Positions 11,401-23,900 of a stretch of 64,000 nucleotides of DNA are shown here, piece after piece. The DNA lies in assembly GCA_017562135.1 (NCBI GenBank), contig QEYB01001522.1:62001-126000 (forward strand), given 5' to 3'. Position 1 is the stretch's first letter; each line of letters opens with the position of its first letter. The position numbers and the translations under genes are program-made. Below the pieces are notes generated by a model that ran no database searches, had not been told where the DNA came from, and worked only from the letters and a program-made list of their open reading frames with translations. Source of the DNA: Dipylidium caninum. Its lineage: Eukaryota; Platyhelminthes; Cestoda; Cyclophyllidea; Dipylidiidae.

Positions 11401-12836
11401 TCGGCTCCACGAAGACTGGTGAATTCGTCGATAGCGCAGAGGCCTCCGTCAGCAAGCACTAGAGCGCCAGCTTCCAAGGCCCATCCTTGAGCATCCCGCA
11501 CCGCTGCTGCTGTTAGTCCAGCAGCCGTGGTGCCTGTCGCGGTCGTGAAGACTGCTCTACCCGCAAGCCGGCAAGATGCGCGTAACAGTGCCGATTTCGC
11601 CGTGCTTGGCTCCCCAACCAACAATAAGTGAAGGTCCCCACGGACCCGAAAATCCGCTCCTCCCCCACTATCTCGACACGATGCCTCAGCGTCCGCGCCT
11701 GTTTGTAGACCATCTGAGAAAAAAATATTCCACAGAGATATGAAGCATGCTCGCGAAAGAAAGCTTACACCATTTTCAACAGACTTACCATCCCCATTTA
11801 ACCATGGCGGTGCCCCGACAAGTACGAGAGCTAAGGATAGCTTGACAAAATAAAGGCCGTAAATACCATGAAACATATTTCTCACAATTTCATCGCGCAG
11901 ACGTAAAGCTGTTCCAAAATCACACTTTTTCATTGCATGGGTCCAATAATTGCTATAACGCTTGCTCATTCTTCGTAACAGGTTGTCTTCGCCCAACTCT
12001 CCACGAAAGCGCAGTTCAGACAAATTTTCAATAGAATTGGCGAAAAATACGGTTTCTATATCACACGGCAATCCAGCCTTAGGAGGTCGCCAACGGTGTG
12101 TGAGGATTCCGTTGAGAATTATGTCATCTCCAGGTTGAATGGTATCAACTAAATCACCTTCGAGGCAACAGGTCAAAGACCTCGGCACTTTTCCAACAGA
12201 GAGACAGTTCAACCTCTCATTAACGCGAATTTCCTGGAAACTTTGTAGCTTCGAAGTGCATTCACCCACAGCTGCATCGAAAGACATGGAGGTACATTTA
12301 ACACTGACATTCGGACAGCGTCTTGGTGGTATTAGTGCGTAAAACTGGTTAAAGTCAGCCTTAACCTTAAATTCGTGGCCGCATTTCAAACAAGAGTATA
12401 ATCGTTCCACCTGCACAACTTGGACTGCTCCAACTCGAGTGACGGTACATCGCAAAGCGAAGAATCGGCCAACATCAGCTGACTGTGGTATAGTAGAACG
12501 CAAGATTTCTGGTACAGGGGGCAAGGAAATAATACGCACGACAAATTTTACGGAACGATGGCTGTCTTCGCAATGCTCCACAAGAATTCGATCCAATGCG
12601 TCATTAAACGCGCTCAGGGTGGCCAGGGGTGAAGATAAAAGATGTTGAGATAGGGTACTGCTAAACTCACAGAGGCTGGAGAAGTTAACAGAGAGAGGAA
12701 AGACGCTTATGCCTCTTTGGCTTTCATCGTGCGGCGAATGAAGACGACGATTAATGTCACCAAGATAATCCTTTAGTACGAAATGGGTAAAGAGTGATGT
12801 TATGCGCAACTTTTCCGAGTTCTTGAGACTCTTCAT
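8406..12836 (-). CDS. MCM9: MCM9-like helicase, with an apparent one-base frameshift
   Basis: Four exons: 11789-12836, 11115-11713, 10780-11041 and 8406-9338, with introns of 75, 73 and 1441 nt. The product is about 946 aa if one surplus base in exon 3 is ignored. Vertebrate MCM9 partners MCM8 in a helicase for homologous recombination and crosslink repair. Seen in order: N-terminal domain with a zinc-binding segment (CLKCGHEFKVKADF), a DLVDTIQPGDD-like OB segment, Walker A GEPSTAKS, Walker B ADGGLCAIDEF, the conserved HEAMEQQTVSLAKAGLVARL, arginine finger LLSRFD, then a winged-helix or lid part (RTTLRLLESLIRLTQAHARL). The last exon begins DAAVAVWLMECS, matching MCM9, and continues as a long Ser-rich tail as in MCM9. 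The sensor-1 segment is altered (AASSLSNKAEYNP). Exon 3 shifts frame at a C5 run (10893-10897). MCM8 is excluded by the N-terminal match and the long tail. Confidence 0.9.
9339..10779 (-). other. Long intron 3 of MCM9
   Basis: The donor is GAG|GTAATC and the acceptor tttctgtag. The 1.44 kb interior is AT-rich. It contains small open frames on both strands around 10024-10457 that lack homology and codon bias. Nothing else is recognised in it. Confidence 0.6.
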
Positions 12837-15800
12837 TTCAAAGACTCACAAGCAGTCAAAATACTTCACCATCAGCAGTAGATTGAGAAAGGTTGATAAA
12901 TATAAGATTCTAGGCTAGGTTTCTTTAAGCTGAACTCACCACCTAGGCGCAGCAACCAACTCAGAAACCCGCGCACGAGACCAGACGACAGCAGCGCCGT
13001 TGGGAATAACTCGTCACATGTGAGTCTAAGTATTTAAACGATAATATAGTCAGTGATAGAGTTAGTACGTCTGTACAAATTGAAGCTAACGAATATATGC
13101 AGGTGCTTATTTTGAAATCCCAGAAGTTGAGTCATATAATTATTGAATTTGCAACATGAATCAGTTTTATTTTACAAGAAGATCGCATTTCCACTTGTAG
13201 CATTTGTGATCCAGTTATTCACTTTTCTATCACTGTAATTCAAGAATACGGCGTGCCAGGAAAACGATTTATATAGAAACTTTAAAAAACCCCTCCTAAT
13301 TCTGGAATATATTGCAGCCAAAACTAAAATTCCCCCCCCCGATCCCATGTCCTATCTCAATTTTCGAGAAAATTCACTGATTGAAAGACGCATCCAATTG
13401 CTTAAGAATTCTATTCATCATCATTCAAATAATAAAACTTGAATCGATATAACATTTAAAGTCTCAAATGGACATCATTTTGATGTTTATCATCTTTGGC
13501 AATCACCCAAGGACCTCTGTTCTGATAATAGTAGCCATGGCACGCACAGATTATGGATGCCTTGTGTAATACCTTGGTGATACCTTGTTTGACTGATTTG
13601 CAGTTAAGTCACTTTGTCGTCCTTTTAATAATAAGGCGTAATGCGAAAAAACAAGGGGAAAAACTGAAGTGAATGATATGACTTGAACTTTGTAGACTGT
13701 CTGGCGCGATTAATAGTTTATCTAAATTGAAAGTCCTATCGAGGAAACATGAGAACGGCTTATTTATTTCATTTCATTCTATTACGACTATAACTTTCTA
13801 AAATACTCATCGCTGATGCGAGTTGTTATAGGAGATCTAAGACTACATTGAATGTGATTATCCACATATATTCTTTGCTAGTATTTGAATTAATTTGCTT
13901 CCACCTTGCCACTCAAATTCTCTCCGAATCACGATATGACTAATCTCCGTAGAAGCTTAAAAAGTCTCAGATGCTCTAGGTACGTTATACTGAGCTGCTA
14001 GTTTAACAGAATGTTAAAAACCTAGTCTCTTAAGTCACATTTTTAGTAAGCTTCACTCTGCTGCGGCCCTTAATTTTTGGTTAGATGCGCCCACCATTGG
14101 TCTCCTAACTGCATTTACACGTTTATAAGAAATGTCCTCCTGTTTAGCCTACTTATGAAAGACCTATGTTTGGCTCGGTGCACCATAGCGTTCTTTTCGG
14201 TACTAAGCAGCACGTTTATCTTAACATGCTTGATTAATTAATACAGTACAATGGTAAAATATCCCAAACTGACTAACATTGGAGCATCTGATTTTACCAT
14301 CTCACAGTTACACCTACTGTGACCGTGTTATTTCCAAACTCCTGCGTATACCCTTGTTTACTTGTTGAAAGCACTATTTTTAACGATTACTACCACGGGG
14401 ATCCCCCATTGTACTTATCTCGTCTTGACGTACGAACTGCACTCATGCGTCCACTTTTTGCAGTTCACATTACGAGAAGACTTCAAGATGAACAGCCACA
14501 ATTGTTTGGTGACACGAAGACTTTTTAACCTATTGAGGTAATGACCGAGTAAATTGCGTAATTCATCATTTTTCCATTTCGCCGGTCCGCGTGATATGTG
14601 TAACTATGGTCGTAACTCAAATCATTAATTTGGATTGAGACACCGCGGGCAAACAAAATGCTGTGCTCTTGCGAAATAAGTTAGTGATTATCACAAATGT
14701 CAGAAAGTTCCACTTTGTCACACATAAGTAGTAAAAAAACGCATTAGCTCTTAGTATTCAGGTGTATTGTAGCACACCCAGGGGAGCCATGGCCTACCGC
14801 AATCTCAACTTTGGTTGATGTGCTCTTGGATCAGTGCATTTAAAGGAAATAATGGAAAAGCCACGGGAAGGATACATTTTGGCCCCTCGCAAAGCGATTA
14901 TATAACTGATTGAGCAGATTCACATCCTTGAGATTCATAGGGGATACATGTTCAGTTCGACCTCCTCCTACGTTGCATCTAAAAGGCGAGCATAGTTAGT
15001 CAGTTTGTTTCACATTGGTGGAAGAATCTTATTTCTGCGTAATTTCTCGTTTCGCTCGTTAATTCCTTCATTCCCAGTGTGATGTGTACTTCACTTTATG
15101 GAACCTAATTAGCAACGGGGAAGGACGCAATTTATCCCACAATTACTATTTCATGATTGTTAGTGCTCCCTCGTCAAACAGAAAGAGTGGATTTTTGCGC
15201 TCAAGTATATCAGCTATGCAAAATTCGTGCTCAGAAGATATTCAGGAAGGCGGGAGTCAGTCTACAATGTGTAGGGCTTAAAGAAACTTTTGAAGCATTG
15301 AAATATGAAGAGTCCCGGAGCGACGCAATCCTTGTTTCCTTAAGCGGCGTATTTGTACCAACCAACCTGTGTGTTCATTGATAATGCAGGAAACCAGAAG
15401 TTAATGGACTGAGCGTCTTCTATTTTATAATTCTGAATAATTAATGCGAATGACTGCTGCGGTTGTTCTTGTGTGATAAAGTGATCACGTGTTCACTTCA
15501 CTTCGGGCAGAGAGCCAAGTAGGCTGTTGGTCGGGCAGCATATGGGTGAGGACGTGGATCCACCTTTTATGATTGTGCGAGTCTTCGGGCGTAATTAATC
15601 ATGTGGGAGTCTGCAAACAATAACGAGGCACTGACTGACTAATTCGATAAAACCCGACGTATCGGCGACCCCACATGCCCGAATAGCTTAGACTTTTATT
15701 GCCCCATAGCCTGGAAGATGGAGGAGGAGGGGGAAGACCACGGGCAGATGCGTGCGCGCGCCGATGATTGGCCAGAAGACTGTACGGACTGCAGTGAACG

Positions 15801-16288
15801 CACACGGCGCACATCGCCCTCCAATGACGCCGACGAGCCCGACGAGGAGGCTGCAAGGAGAATAAACGAGTCCGAAGGGGCGAGTGAGAGAGGAAGAAGG
15901 ATAACCGTACACGCACACATTCGCACGCGAATGTACGCATGGACGTAGTGCACTAGTAGGCCAATTGACGCCACTGAAAGAAGATATCGCACGCGCGTGT
16001 GCGCGATTCAGCGACAGAGTTTGCGTACGCGAGAAACTATCAAGTGCCCTCGCACGGTTGGTTCGACGCAAGTGGGCGACACTAACGGAGGTGGTGGTGG
16101 TGGTGGTGGTGGTGGTGGTGGTGGTGGTGGTGGTGGTGGTGGTGGCGGTGACGGTGGTACAACTTTTCTCCTCTTCTGTTCTCTGTCATCATCGTTTCCC
16201 TGTCGCCCCAAGCCTCCCTGCAAGTCGACGTGAAATTCGCTCTTCCCACAAACATTAAGTCAGTTAACTTGTTAATCAACGTGCTGCA
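12837..16288. other. Divergent intergenic region between MCM9 and the sFRP gene
   Basis: About 3.45 kb that should contain both promoters. Most of it is unremarkable AT-rich sequence. The last 600 bp are richer in G and purine and end in the GGT repeat. Several overlapping ORFs at 15599-16258 are low-complexity shadows of GA-rich and GGT-rich sequence. No RNA gene or mobile element is recognised. Confidence 0.4.
16090..16145 (+). repeat. (GGT)n trinucleotide microsatellite, about 19 units
   Basis: An almost perfect run of GGT followed by an imperfect ggcggtgacggtggt tail. It lies about 145 bp before the ATG of the sFRP gene, so it is in the promoter or 5' UTR. The poly-Gly, poly-Val, poly-Pro and poly-His frames across it are not taken as genes. 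Confidence 0.9.
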
Positions 16289-19200
16289 ATGTGCCATATG
16301 AGCTCGAAGACCTACATTCTCCTCCTCGTCCTCCTCCTGTTCCACACTTATGCCTCGAGATCGACAAATGAAGATTTATTGGTAGAACATTCGTTCCAAC
16401 CTAACGGAGTTTGGATTAACAAAGGTCTGTTATATTCGCGTTGCCTCTCATCACAATTCGAAAGGCTGCGTTGTGCCAACTTTAGTCTCATTCAGCGTCC
16501 CATTACAAAAAATCGTGTGATTCGTCCCGACTGCTCCTTTCTACTGCATCGTCTTGCATGCTCCCTGTACAAACTCAACTGCCCCTTCCATCCAGATTCT
16601 TCATTTCAGGTGGGTTCTTAGGGCACTAGTGAGATCCACTTTTTGGCATTCTGATTGATGTCTTTCATTGTGTGTGTTTCCTTATTTAAATGTGCTCTAA
16701 AAGCTAGCTTTTTGCATTCCTTATGAGCCTATTACTGCTTTCTGTGCTCAAAAAGGGGACAAGTCTACATTATATTAATTTTCCTCTCACCTTTTCCACC
16801 GTACGAGGCTGAGGTAATTCCACGTAACCAAAAAAGCACCGCTGGTAAGTGATGTGAATGGAGATTTACCAAGTTGGATGCCCCAAAATAACGTTGGCCA
16901 GCCTTTGAATGAAAGAGTGAATTATACACTTCATCTGTATCAAATGCGTTCCAAAATTCTGTGAGTTACAAGCTGCCGCCCACAACAGCGGTAGATGTCG
17001 GTCGAAAATGAAGGATACATACGAAAGAGGAAATATCAGTTTCACTAGATTTCTCCCATCAACTGGACTACGGTCGGTTTGGTTGTTTTCACCGGTCACT
17101 GACTAACTTTATGCATTCAATATACACTAGCATCCTAAAGTCTTATTAAGGCGGTTTCAGGACCAAACTGAGAAGTGGAGAGAGGGCAATCTGATGATCA
17201 CGGTAACTTTGAGATGACTTGAGAGTAAAGAGTAATGGGTTTGGAAGCAACAAATGGGCACCTCAAAGGCACAGTGTTTCGCCATTGCGATAATTGTAAC
17301 GAGCTACATCACTCTTTTATAGTGGCTTAGATGCATGGATCACTTGGGATGTATTTCCTCCACTACCATGCTCCTCTCGATTTGTTTGGTGAGGATGAAA
17401 AGACTTCGGGGCTTCAAATAACAGGCATCTTCCGCGATTAGCCACTTTCCTTTTGATGAATAGAATTTCAAACGATTGCATCCAAGACCGGTGTTTACGC
17501 TGACCTCAATTTGCCGGCTCCGTTTTTATTGAGTCCTGGAAGGGGGTTGATGTCCACAAACAGAGATGGTCTGGTGTCCAAATCCATTTCCATTGCCCCT
17601 TTAATTGCGTGCACACACACATATCCACACGCGCTACTTGCCCCTCCCTCTCTGCCTCCCGGCCTCTGTCTTCCTCACGGAGGCACCATTTGTCTTGCAT
17701 CAATCATAGAAGGCTGTAAAAGGAGGCGAAATGCCATGGGATTGTCATTTGAGAAGGTCGTTCCGTACTTTTCAAGGAATTTCAAACCCACCGAGGGTCA
17801 CTTGGAACAAATTTTGCCCAGGAAAGTTCCAAGTGTGCTATCCATAGTACCTAAGCGGGAATGCGTTTGTAATGAGCCCAAGTAAGGCGGCAAAACGCAC
17901 TTCAGTCTCCTTTTGCATTAGCGCTCGTCAATATGCCCAAAATATCCAAGGTGAGAGTGAAATGCAGACAAGCGCAAGTCATACATGGCGTCATGAGTTC
18001 GTGAAGTGGTTCCCGAAATTCTGTACTGCATTCATAATTTGAACTTCAGGGCTGGCCGTTTACTTACCAGAGTATCGAACTCCGTGTAGTCAATTGCTGC
18101 ATCAGTTAAAGAATTCGGACGGTTTGATCACCTTCTTGTGTGCCATTGTTTTCATCGAACATTTCAAACCTCATGCCACCACTTCAGGTTGTATTGAGAA
18201 ACCGAATTTCATAACGAATTCGGATTGCTCGTCATCCTTTACTCACATTTTAACGATGTGCTAGCAGGGAGCCTATTTTCAATCTCCGGTGCTATTTGGT
18301 AGGAATTGCCGTAGATCCAATTAATTAGCGTGAAATGCTTTTTGCAAGTGTAAGTGGAATTGGGAGGAAGTTTATCGCACTAGGTACACTTTCTAGGAAA
18401 TCGTCACTGTCCGTAATCCTAACGCCACCTGCGATTTGTCACCTGCTCACCATTGAGGGGAGAGCAATTTTTGTGGCGAAGACTACCAAATTTCGCATTG
18501 CGGCTGCTTTTCATAAGCTTCGATGGATTCTCCTACTTGTTAATTCAAAATTCAAAAGACGATTCCGGTGAAATAAGTCGAGGGACATTTGTGCGCGTTT
18601 ATGCGAATGGCTTGAAGTAGGTGGAGATCAAACTCGATGCCTTTGGGTATGGGCAAAACATTTCTGTCTATTAGAACGCCTACCACATCTCCCATTGGCC
18701 GGGAAGTAAGTGCCCATGGGACCATCTTTTATAGGTTATTGGGTGATAAAATGCATCGTAATTTACAGACCACTGGTTCTGTCTTATAGAAAGTAATTTT
18801 CGGATAAGGTCAAGTGGTCCAACGCCTGAAAATCTTAACGATTATTATAAACTGAAAACCTGCCAAAATCGCTGACTCGAGGGTGAGTAGCAAGATTGCA
18901 GTCTGTGGGTATCAGAGAAGTGGGGGGGTTGTCCAGTCCTCGTTGCTCAATTAAAATTGTTGCATATGGAAGAGAACGTACTACAAAGAAGCAGGGGCAA
19001 GCTTATGGAGATTTGGGGGCCACGAGATCAACGCCCCACCTCAGACCAAATTGACTTGTTTCGCAGAAAATCCTTTTATCACTCCGCAAACACGTATTGA
19101 GTGACATTAAAAGACGAGCCATTTTACCGCATGCATGGCTCCATGGCTGACAGGATGAGACTCTGAGGTGAGGGTACCAGGTCGTCAGAACTCATGCTGA

Positions 19201-22200
19201 TCGCAGTTACGTGCGCTTTTATCCTAATTTGAATAGAAATGCCCGTACAACTCCACTACGTTGAGTTGTGAAGAGCGTGTCCGTCAGTGTTGGGTCATCT
19301 ATTCGTTTATTTTCGTAAGTGGAGGGACTAAAATGGCAGGTGGAAAATCAGTTGACTTGCGAAATCCGCCTGATGCCACTTGATCGAAGCCACTTGTGCC
19401 CGTTGACGACTGCGGTTAAGTGCGCAAAAGCCCTCCATCCACACAGAGACTAAGATACTGTGGGAAAATGTCCGCCGATAAAACAGCGCATCTCTTTGGT
19501 CTCACCTTCTTAGTTCGTCCTTAGACGTGCCTAATTTCTGCTTAACGGTTTAGGCACAAAATTATAGTCCATTTTTTCCAAGCAGCTACGCTGGCTATTG
19601 GCTTGGGGTCTGAACGTTAACGAGACCGAATTCCACACATGTGCGCATGGACTTGAGCCTTCAGCAGCATGCACACAGTCGAAATGCCGTAAGTAGTGAT
19701 CAACGTCAAGAAGTGTTGGGAACCACAAGCTGCCATACCGTCCCGAGAAGAAGAAGGAGAAGAAGAAGGAATGACGTCATCATGGCACCCTCACCGATGC
19801 TTAAAGCATCTTCTCCGCCATAGAACCAACTGTATATTTTGGCGAATACGAAAATAGGTACTACGTAAGGTAACTCCATAAAAGTAAAATTGCGAAAGAG
19901 ATTCATTCGATCTGCCAAAACATGAAACATAGGAGCGTATGAAGCAAAAATCCCCAATCATGATAGAAGAGAGTGCGTAAGCTCTTCCGGGAGTGAAGTG
20001 TTAACATGATTGTAAACAACGGAATAAATATGCCGAGGAGAAGCCTTTTTGACCAGGTGGACGAAAGAGAAGCCGGAGCATCTCTCAGTAAAAGCATATT
20101 ATGCCATTTTAGATGTACGACATCCCTTGCCAGAGTTCATGCCACATTACAGTGGACATCTGTAGTATGCAGTCGGCAAGGTCTCAGCAGTCGTCTGACC
20201 ACTGGCAGACCTACCCAAAGCGGTCAGCAGCGCACTACATCCCCAGCGGCCAGAGTGCGGCTGCCCACCTCCGCCCCAAGCTGGGATCGGCGCCATCGAC
20301 ATGGCGGCAGCGACAGCACTCAACGCCTTCGGCAACTCAATCCGTATGGCCATGGCGACCCTACGTATCGTCCACGAACTCCCGACGAGCTCCCCGTGGA
20401 GCCGCTCAAAGTGATGTTGGCATCGGCAATGAGTACGTTGCCGAGGGCGGGGAAGGGACGCTGAGTCTGCGCCACGAGGATTGCCGCCTCTTGCCAGCGG
20501 GTGGATGCGACGACTGGACTAGGAAGCTTATTAAGCACCATCGCTACTACGCTCGCGATTATACCTCTGAGACACAACGTAAGTAAAGTGATCAGCGGGT
20601 CTCGTCTCTAACCTGTACCATCCATTTGCCTTACCATGGAACCCCCACTGCGATTTTAGAAAACCTTGGATGTCCTCAAGATTTTCAACTCACTTGTGAG
20701 AAAATGTTTCCTCGAAATTTCACAAGAATTGATTGGGAACGGGGCAACTTCACAGTAGGTAGGTCTCACATTGTAAGTTAACTTCGAATGCAGAGAAGAT
20801 GAATTCAATAGCGTTGGTGCTCAGTTCACTTGTCGATAGTGTCGTCGTAGTCTCCTTGTTAGGAGGGGATAGTCGGGCCCCGGGTGCAAGTGCGAAGCTT
20901 AAGTCGGCAATCATATCCACACTCCACCTTGCATAACTTGCGGCTAAAGCGTCTCTGGTACACAGCACTGACTCGTTCACCTTTGCCATACTCGATTTTT
21001 CATGTGCGCCGAAGAAAATTCTCTCACATTTTGATGTTCAAATTTACTTTACACCACGACGAATTTAACTACCCGACCAGTGAGCCAGTATCTTCATTCA
21101 GCTTTCGGGCCCCTCCAAGAGGTATTGTGTCCGTGTCATTTTTGAAACAACTGTTCAAGACGAATTAGGAGTCCACACCATAAACATCGTTTATAGCTTA
21201 CGGTGTCATTTTCATGGGCAGAGGGAACATGATAAGCGGTGACCCTATTCGTGTTACGAAAAGGGGCTTTAGATGAGGGCGTTTCATCATCTACCCCACT
21301 GCTGTGCACTAAACCAGTCGGCCGCCCAAAAAGTTGTTAAGCCAGCTGTCAGTGCCTCATCTAACGAAGGCTACTTCTTCACTGGTGCCTCCCATCCAGT
21401 GTGTCTCGTTAAAAACCTTCCCTACCTTATTGTGCTCAAGCTCTTCTCCAACGAACTACGAAACGTCAAAAGATGGGCCTTAAGATGTCGACATATATTT
21501 TTTTGTTGTCTTCCCCATAGCCCTCATAGTGCGCATTAGTCAAACCTTTTGGTGGTTTGGAAGGCTCAATCAGTTTCAGCCATTCTTTCGCTTCAACGTG
21601 AAGCGAACTTTGAAGTCAGACATTGTGGCATACAACGACAGAATCATCCTGACCAATGCCTGGCCGAACGCTTGCGTTTGCCCCAACAAGCTGGCGATCG
21701 GCAAAAAATACCTTCTACTCACTCACTCCCATGTCGCCCGTCAGACCCTGAGGATTTCCACAGATAGTGTCTTCCTTGAGAAGCCCCGAAGGCACACTCG
21801 CTTCATTCTGGTATGCATTTATCATATGCCTTGGCGTCAAAAGTCCTCCACCGAGAGTCCACGTATCTGGCGAGTATGACAAGCCTCATTAAAACGGGGC
21901 GTGCATTGGACCACAACTTCTATGGCGACTTTATTAGGCACTATCCGAGGGGTTTCATGGTGGTCCCATTTCGTGCGAAAACCTCGCCTACGTCGGTCAC
22001 GCGTACATGAATCCGTGAGGAGAGGGGAAACGGCAGCATCCTCACTGGTTTTTGAAATGAAATAATATGTAGAACGATTGTTTCTTAATAATCGGTCAAA
22101 ACTAGCAACGTGGATGAACGAGTGAGGGAGAACAGACGCTTTCTCACGCGCATTCAGATGGGGAGCGCGTGTTACTGCGAGATGCCAGCATTTCTGCAAA

Positions 22201-23530
22201 CCGGGTTGTCTGGCCATGGCGCCCTGCGTGGTCTCTCAAAACGACGCCGCACACCCACATGGTTGCAATAAACCTAACTAACTGCTTTATCTAACATGTC
22301 TTATGGCACTTTATGCCTGGAGAGCAATAGTGAGTTTTCCCATGGTGCGCACAGTTTATCGCTGGCCGCCGTTATCAGCTGTTCCGTGTTCCTTGATGAA
22401 ATAATCCCCTGTCTCTCAGCCAAGGGCCGAAATATAGCGGCATTTCCGCACACACCCACAGAGAGAAAGGGCGAGATTAGTAAAAAAAGGGAAACAAAAG
22501 GGATGTTGGTGGAAATTATTTAGATGAACAGCTTCTATTCTCTTCGCTAACGATTACATCGCGCCAGGATACCGGTAATATCGGCCATCAACATTGTTGA
22601 ATTACTGTGTGCCTTGCGGGAAGTGTGTAAATTTTTTAAAGCGTAAATTGTTGAATCGAGATGCAGATAAGGCAGAGAAAAGGGGTTACATGCGCTGTGA
22701 CAGCGATGGTGGCAGTAACCTGCCCCAACCGGTGCGTGACAAGCCTTGAGCAGAGAGCCATGCCCATCCCGCTCCGTCCTGTCCCGCCTCGACAGCTGAT
22801 GACGTGGGTCCTGTTGGAACCACTTTGACACTTGGAGGGTAGCATTACAGTGGCGAAGCCATGTTCAACAATATTTCGACAACCGCTGATCATGTGAGTT
22901 GGGAATCTTTCCTTTCAGGACACAGCTTCTTGCCTTTGTAGTGCTGGATGGGTTCGTGTCCAAATCGAGAGCCAAAAAACCGGAGTTATAATCACAATGG
23001 CTGGAACTGGAGCTGGCACAACAGCAGACTTCAACAGGAGGAGTGAAACAAGGCGAAAACTCAGTCCTGGAGAATGTGCAAACAAACGGTTGCGGCTCAT
23101 CAACTCCACCTCAACTCGACCGCACACGCTATGCACATACATGCAAATACATACACACGACCGTGGTTGCTGCACGAAGAGCACAAATTATCGGCCTTTT
23201 ATTATTGTTGTCCACTTAAATATATTCCCTCCCGTCATGAACGACACGCGACTTCCTTCTCACGTTAGCAAGAGGCTCCAGCGACGTAGTTCCCGCCGTG
23301 CCCATATGAGAGCACAGGCACAAAGGCGGTCATGCTACAAAGATTTTACACCTCCCGTGAGGCAGTTGATTGTTGAGCCAACAACTATGTCCTGTTACAG
23401 TAGAGGGAGAGCCGGCGGTGGCGGTGGATGTTTCAACTACCGATGCTACTGCAGTCTGAGAGCGAGGACAGACACTGTCACAGCGTCTGTGCCTATGGAA
23501 CCCCTAAAAAATGGGTCATTCAGCACATAA
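16289..23530 (+). CDS. Secreted frizzled-related protein (FZ + netrin-like domains)
   Basis: Five exons join in phase: 16289-16609, 20113-20578, 20660-20758, 21521-21810 and 22919-23530, about 595 aa. The N-terminus is a signal peptide with hydrophobic core YILLLVLLLFHTYAS. Exon 1 carries frizzled-domain cysteines 1-5 (PDCSFLLHRLACSLYKLNC) and exon 2 carries C6-C8 (IPCQSSCHITVDIC). Exon 3 has FQLTCEKMFPRN, matching the C9 block of FZ domains. The rest of exon 2 is a Ser/Arg/Pro-rich insert between C8 and C9. Exon 4 matches a netrin-like (NTR) domain around NACVCPNKLAIGKKYLLLTH, as in sFRPs. sFRPs are extracellular Wnt binders. No transmembrane segments are seen, so it is not a receptor. The last exon, a basic Cys-containing tail, is the least certain part. 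The protein is roughly twice the usual sFRP length. Confidence 0.75.
16610..20112 (+). other. Large intron 1 of the sFRP gene
   Basis: The donor is TTTCAG|GTGGGT and the acceptor gccattttag, with phase 0 on both sides. The 3.5 kb interior has no supported gene on either strand. It contains a GAA-rich tract followed by a palindromic cAMP-response-type site near 19772. Confidence 0.7.
19746..19780. promoter_or_regulatory. GAA-rich tract adjoining an ATGACGTCAT palindrome
   Basis: Repeated gaagaag units run into a perfect ATGACGTCAT palindrome at 19771-19780. TGACGTCA is the canonical CREB/ATF binding site. Its place in the first intron of the sFRP gene would suit an enhancer, but an 8-base palindrome occurs about once per 65 kb by chance. 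Confidence 0.2.
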
Positions 23531-23777
23531 CTCGTCTGCCTTCCACTGGAAGGACTGGCCAAATTCTAATCTGCAAAAGTGCACTAGGTCGACTTGTGGA
23601 GCAGTTTCATCTCTCTTCGGGACTGTTTCGCCTGATCGCTAACCCCAAGGCAGCACGAGGCTCTTATGGAGAGATTTACAGTTTTGTGCGGAGACGAAAA
23701 GTCGTTTGTACTGGCCCAAACATTGAGTTGCTTAAATGGAACTATAAAAGTACAAAAATTAAGTCATTTACCGTCAA

Positions 23778-23783
23778 AATAAA
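23778..23783 (+). terminator. Poly(A) signal AATAAA of the sFRP gene
   Basis: AATAAA lies 248 bp after the TAA at 23528-23530 and 118 bp before the stop codon of the convergent myosin gene. It supports the sFRP transcript ending here. Confidence 0.45.
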
Positions 23784-23900
23784 CAAGTAAACAAGGGAAG
23801 AAGGGCACTTCGCGAGGCGATGTAGAAAATCCGGACAATTCAGAGCGTCTTTAAAGTTTGTCAGAACCTCAGCCTTGAGCGGCAGGATTTACTGCATCCT

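Noticed and set aside
15599..16345. Several overlapping ORFs with poly-Gly, poly-Val, poly-Pro or poly-His runs
   Set aside because: They are translations of the GGT microsatellite and the purine-rich promoter region, open because of composition.
20006..20464. Alternative 152-codon frame over sFRP exon 2
   Set aside because: The frame starting at 20113 continues the frizzled cysteine pattern and has the correct phase on both sides.
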